Shown piece after piece: positions 62,466 to 64,000 of a stretch of DNA of 64,000 nt. Below the pieces are notes generated by a model. That model did no database searches, had not been told where the DNA came from, and saw only the letters and a program-made list of their open reading frames with translations. The stretch lies in contig JASGMJ010000012.1 of NCBI GenBank assembly GCA_030156535.1, positions 1 through 64,000 of the forward strand, written 5' to 3'. The DNA is from Candidatus Sumerlaeota bacterium (lineage in GTDB: Bacteria > Sumerlaeota > Sumerlaeia > SLMS01 > JAHLLQ01). The translations under genes were made by a program, and so were the position numbers. How positions within the stretch are numbered: the stretch's first letter is position 1; each line of letters begins with the position of its first letter.

Positions 62466-64000
62466 ATGGACAAGCGCTGGATCACCTTCTTTCTCGTCTT
62501 CACTGTCGCCTACTTTTTCCTGATCGCGCCGATACTGAATCGGCGTGCCATGGAAAAGAGGGAGGCCGCAGGCGACCAAACTGTTGAGGTTGCGGCAGCA
62601 GAGACGCCTGCCGCGACACCGTCGCCGACTCCCCGCGAGGCGGATTCCCCGGAAGCGCCCCCGACGGATGCGGCACCAGAGACGTCCGAGCGCCCGGCCG
62701 TCTCGATGGACGAAGTACCCGCGGAACTCGTGGAAACGGGCGTGGCGACCATCGTGGTCTCCCGCCTGGGCGCAGTGCCGATCAGTTGGAAGCTCCAGCC
62801 GACGGACCACTTGGCGCCCGTCGTGGACTTCGATTCCGGAACGACTTACGTCGTCAACCTTGTCCCGCAGGTTCCACATACGCCCGAACGCGAGTACCCC
62901 CTGCAGTTCACCGGGCGCACCGTTGACAAATTCAACCGCGAGGTCTTCGACCTCGAACGCACCGATCACGACGACGGCACGGTCGAACTGAAGTTCACGT
63001 CGCCCACGATTGACGACATTCGCGTCGTCAAAACCTACCGCTTCCAGAAGAACAGCTACGTCACCGATCTGACGGTGGAGGTGACGAACGGCCAGTACCG
63101 CACGCGCATCGGCGACGCGGAGGAGGGCTGGGGAATCGGATGGCAGGGAGGCTTCATGCAGCCGCGCCCCGGCACCCGTCAGTTCTTCGACGAGATGCTC
63201 GGCACGGCATCGGTGGGCGGGGAATTGCGCCACAAGTCCCTGGACGCCGACGATGATCCCGTCAGCTACCCCAACGACATTGGCTGGGCGGCGATCGAGA
63301 AGAAGTATTTCACCTCCATCCTTGTTCCCGCTCCGGAAAACCCGGCCAGCATGGTGCTCTACGCAGTGCGCCGCCGCAACATGACACCGGAATACGACGT
63401 CAAGGGCGTCGATCCGCCGCTGTCCATGACGCTGCACCACCCGCAGGCGATGCTGGAGCCCGGAGAGTCGACAGCGCTCTCTTACAAGATCATCGCGACA
63501 CCGAAGAATTTCAACGATCTCAAGTCGCTGTCCGGCACCGTGCCGATGGCAGATCACGCGCTGCCGCTCTCCGACATCGTGTTCGGCAAGATGATCTGGG
63601 GGCAGAACTGGCTGCGGCCGATCGCACTGCTGTTGCTGTGGGCGCTGCACTTGTTTGAACGCTTGGTGGGCAACTGGGGCATGGCGATCATCGTGCTTGT
63701 GCTGGTCGTAAAGATCCTTCTCTACCCGTTGTCGCACTGGGCCATCAAGGCGCAGGCAAAGACAATGGCCGAGCAGCAGCGCATCAAGCCGCTGCTGGAC
63801 AAGCTGAACGAGAAGTACAAGGACGACCCGTCGAAGAAGAGCCAGGAGATGATGAAGCTGTACCGGGAGCACGGCATCAACCCGCTGGGAGCGATGCGCG
63901 GGTGCCTCCCGATGGTGCTTCAAATGCCGATTTTCTTCGCACTTTATGCGCTGCTGGCGCAGGCGGTGGAAATTCGCGGGCAATCGTTCCTGTGGATTCA
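62466..64000 (+). CDS. yidC: membrane protein insertase YidC (5' part, runs off the window)
   Basis: The open frame from ATG 62466 continues past the right edge (about 511 codons visible). It is the Gram-negative long form: an N-terminal membrane anchor (MDKRWITFFLVFTVAYFFLIAP), an Ala/Pro/Glu-rich linker with TPAATPSPTP, a large periplasmic beta domain, then the conserved insertase region beginning with helix 2 (WGMAIIVLVLVVKILLYPLSH) and the cytoplasmic hairpin (KPLLDKLNEKYKDDPSKKSQEMMKLYREHGINPLG) with GCLPMVLQMPIFFALY. It inserts inner-membrane proteins alone or with Sec. No rnpA or rpmH is nearby. Confidence 0.95.
   Translation, partial: MDKRWITFFLVFTVAYFFLIAPILNRRAMEKREAAGDQTVEVAAAETPAATPSPTPREADSPEAPPTDAAPETSERPAVSMDEVPAELVETGVATIVVSRLGAVPISWKLQPTDHLAPVVDFDSGTTYVVNLVPQVPHTPEREYPLQFTGRTVDKFNREVFDLERTDHDDGTVELKFTSPTIDDIRVVKTYRFQKNSYVTDLTVEVTNGQYRTRIGDAEEGWGIGWQGGFMQPRPGTRQFFDEMLGTASVGGELRHKSLDADDDPVSYPNDIGWAAIEKKYFTSILVPAPENPASMVLYAVRRRNMTPEYDVKGVDPPLSMTLHHPQAMLEPGESTALSYKIIATPKNFNDLKSLSGTVPMADHALPLSDIVFGKMIWGQNWLRPIALLLLWALHLFERLVGNWGMAIIVLVLVVKILLYPLSHWAIKAQAKTMAEQQRIKPLLDKLNEKYKDDPSKKSQEMMKLYREHGINPLGAMRGCLPMVLQMPIFFALYALLAQAVEIRGQSFLWI

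Overview
The window is a high-GC, densely packed chromosomal segment from an uncultured-looking Gram-negative bacterium. Evidence for the envelope type is a YidC with a long periplasmic domain, a GspA/GspB pair and a lipoprotein signal. The mix includes a DUF11/OmcB-like surface protein, a URO-D-family enzyme, a subtilase ending in LPVEL and many unlinked housekeeping genes. This suggests a deep lineage near the PVC/FCB groups (Sumerlaeota- or Hydrogenedentota-like), but that placement is a low-confidence guess. Strand changes are frequent, operons are short, and several convergent pairs overlap at their stops. Only the left ~1.2 kb looks foreign: it is AT-richer, has two unrecognised genes and ends in a tyrosine-recombinase remnant.

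Layout. 1-1.2 kb: island edge with an integrase fragment. 1.25-9.9 kb: lipA, gltA, a DnaC-like ATPase, a YkgJ-family protein, a receiver-kinase hybrid, argF, an AI-2E-family transporter and a cupin. 10-20.4 kb: DUF11 lipoprotein, sthA, two polytopic glycosyltransferase-like proteins, a GAF/GGDEF-like/EAL protein and pyk. 20.5-22.5 kb: an archaeal-type tRNA-guanine transglycosylase overlapping an ArmA/Rmt-like 16S rRNA methyltransferase homologue, the most unusual locus here. 22.4-29 kb: unknown secreted protein, guaB, URO-D-family protein, and an amidase/NlpC cell-wall hydrolase. 29.3-35.6 kb: a five-gene reductive pyrimidine catabolism operon (beta-ureidopropionase, class III aminotransferase, dihydropyrimidinase, PreA-like dihydropyrimidine dehydrogenase, CoA-acylating semialdehyde dehydrogenase). 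35.7-42.2 kb: ftsY, thymidine phosphorylase, a methyltransferase, DUF58, a TgpA-like protein without a transglutaminase core, and RNase P RNA. 42.2-54.7 kb: glnS, DinB, a radical-SAM/DUF2344 fusion, GT4, pullulanase, alpha/beta hydrolase, a BshB1-like deacetylase, an Rrf2 regulator, queF and hslV. 54.8-64 kb: subtilase-like protein, trpF, gspA-gspB, cyclophilin, unknown membrane protein, and the 5' part of yidC.

How the genes fit together. The pyrimidine operon would take uracil/thymine to malonate semialdehyde/methylmalonate semialdehyde and then to acetyl-/propionyl-CoA; the nearby thymidine phosphorylase can supply free bases. Deazaguanine chemistry appears twice, as QueF and the TGT homologue. 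A BshB1-like deacetylase beside a cysteine-bearing Rrf2 regulator suggests low-molecular-weight thiol and redox control. Clear intrinsic terminators separate most convergent genes. I found no tRNA or 5S/16S/23S genes and no CRISPR array or intact insertion sequence.
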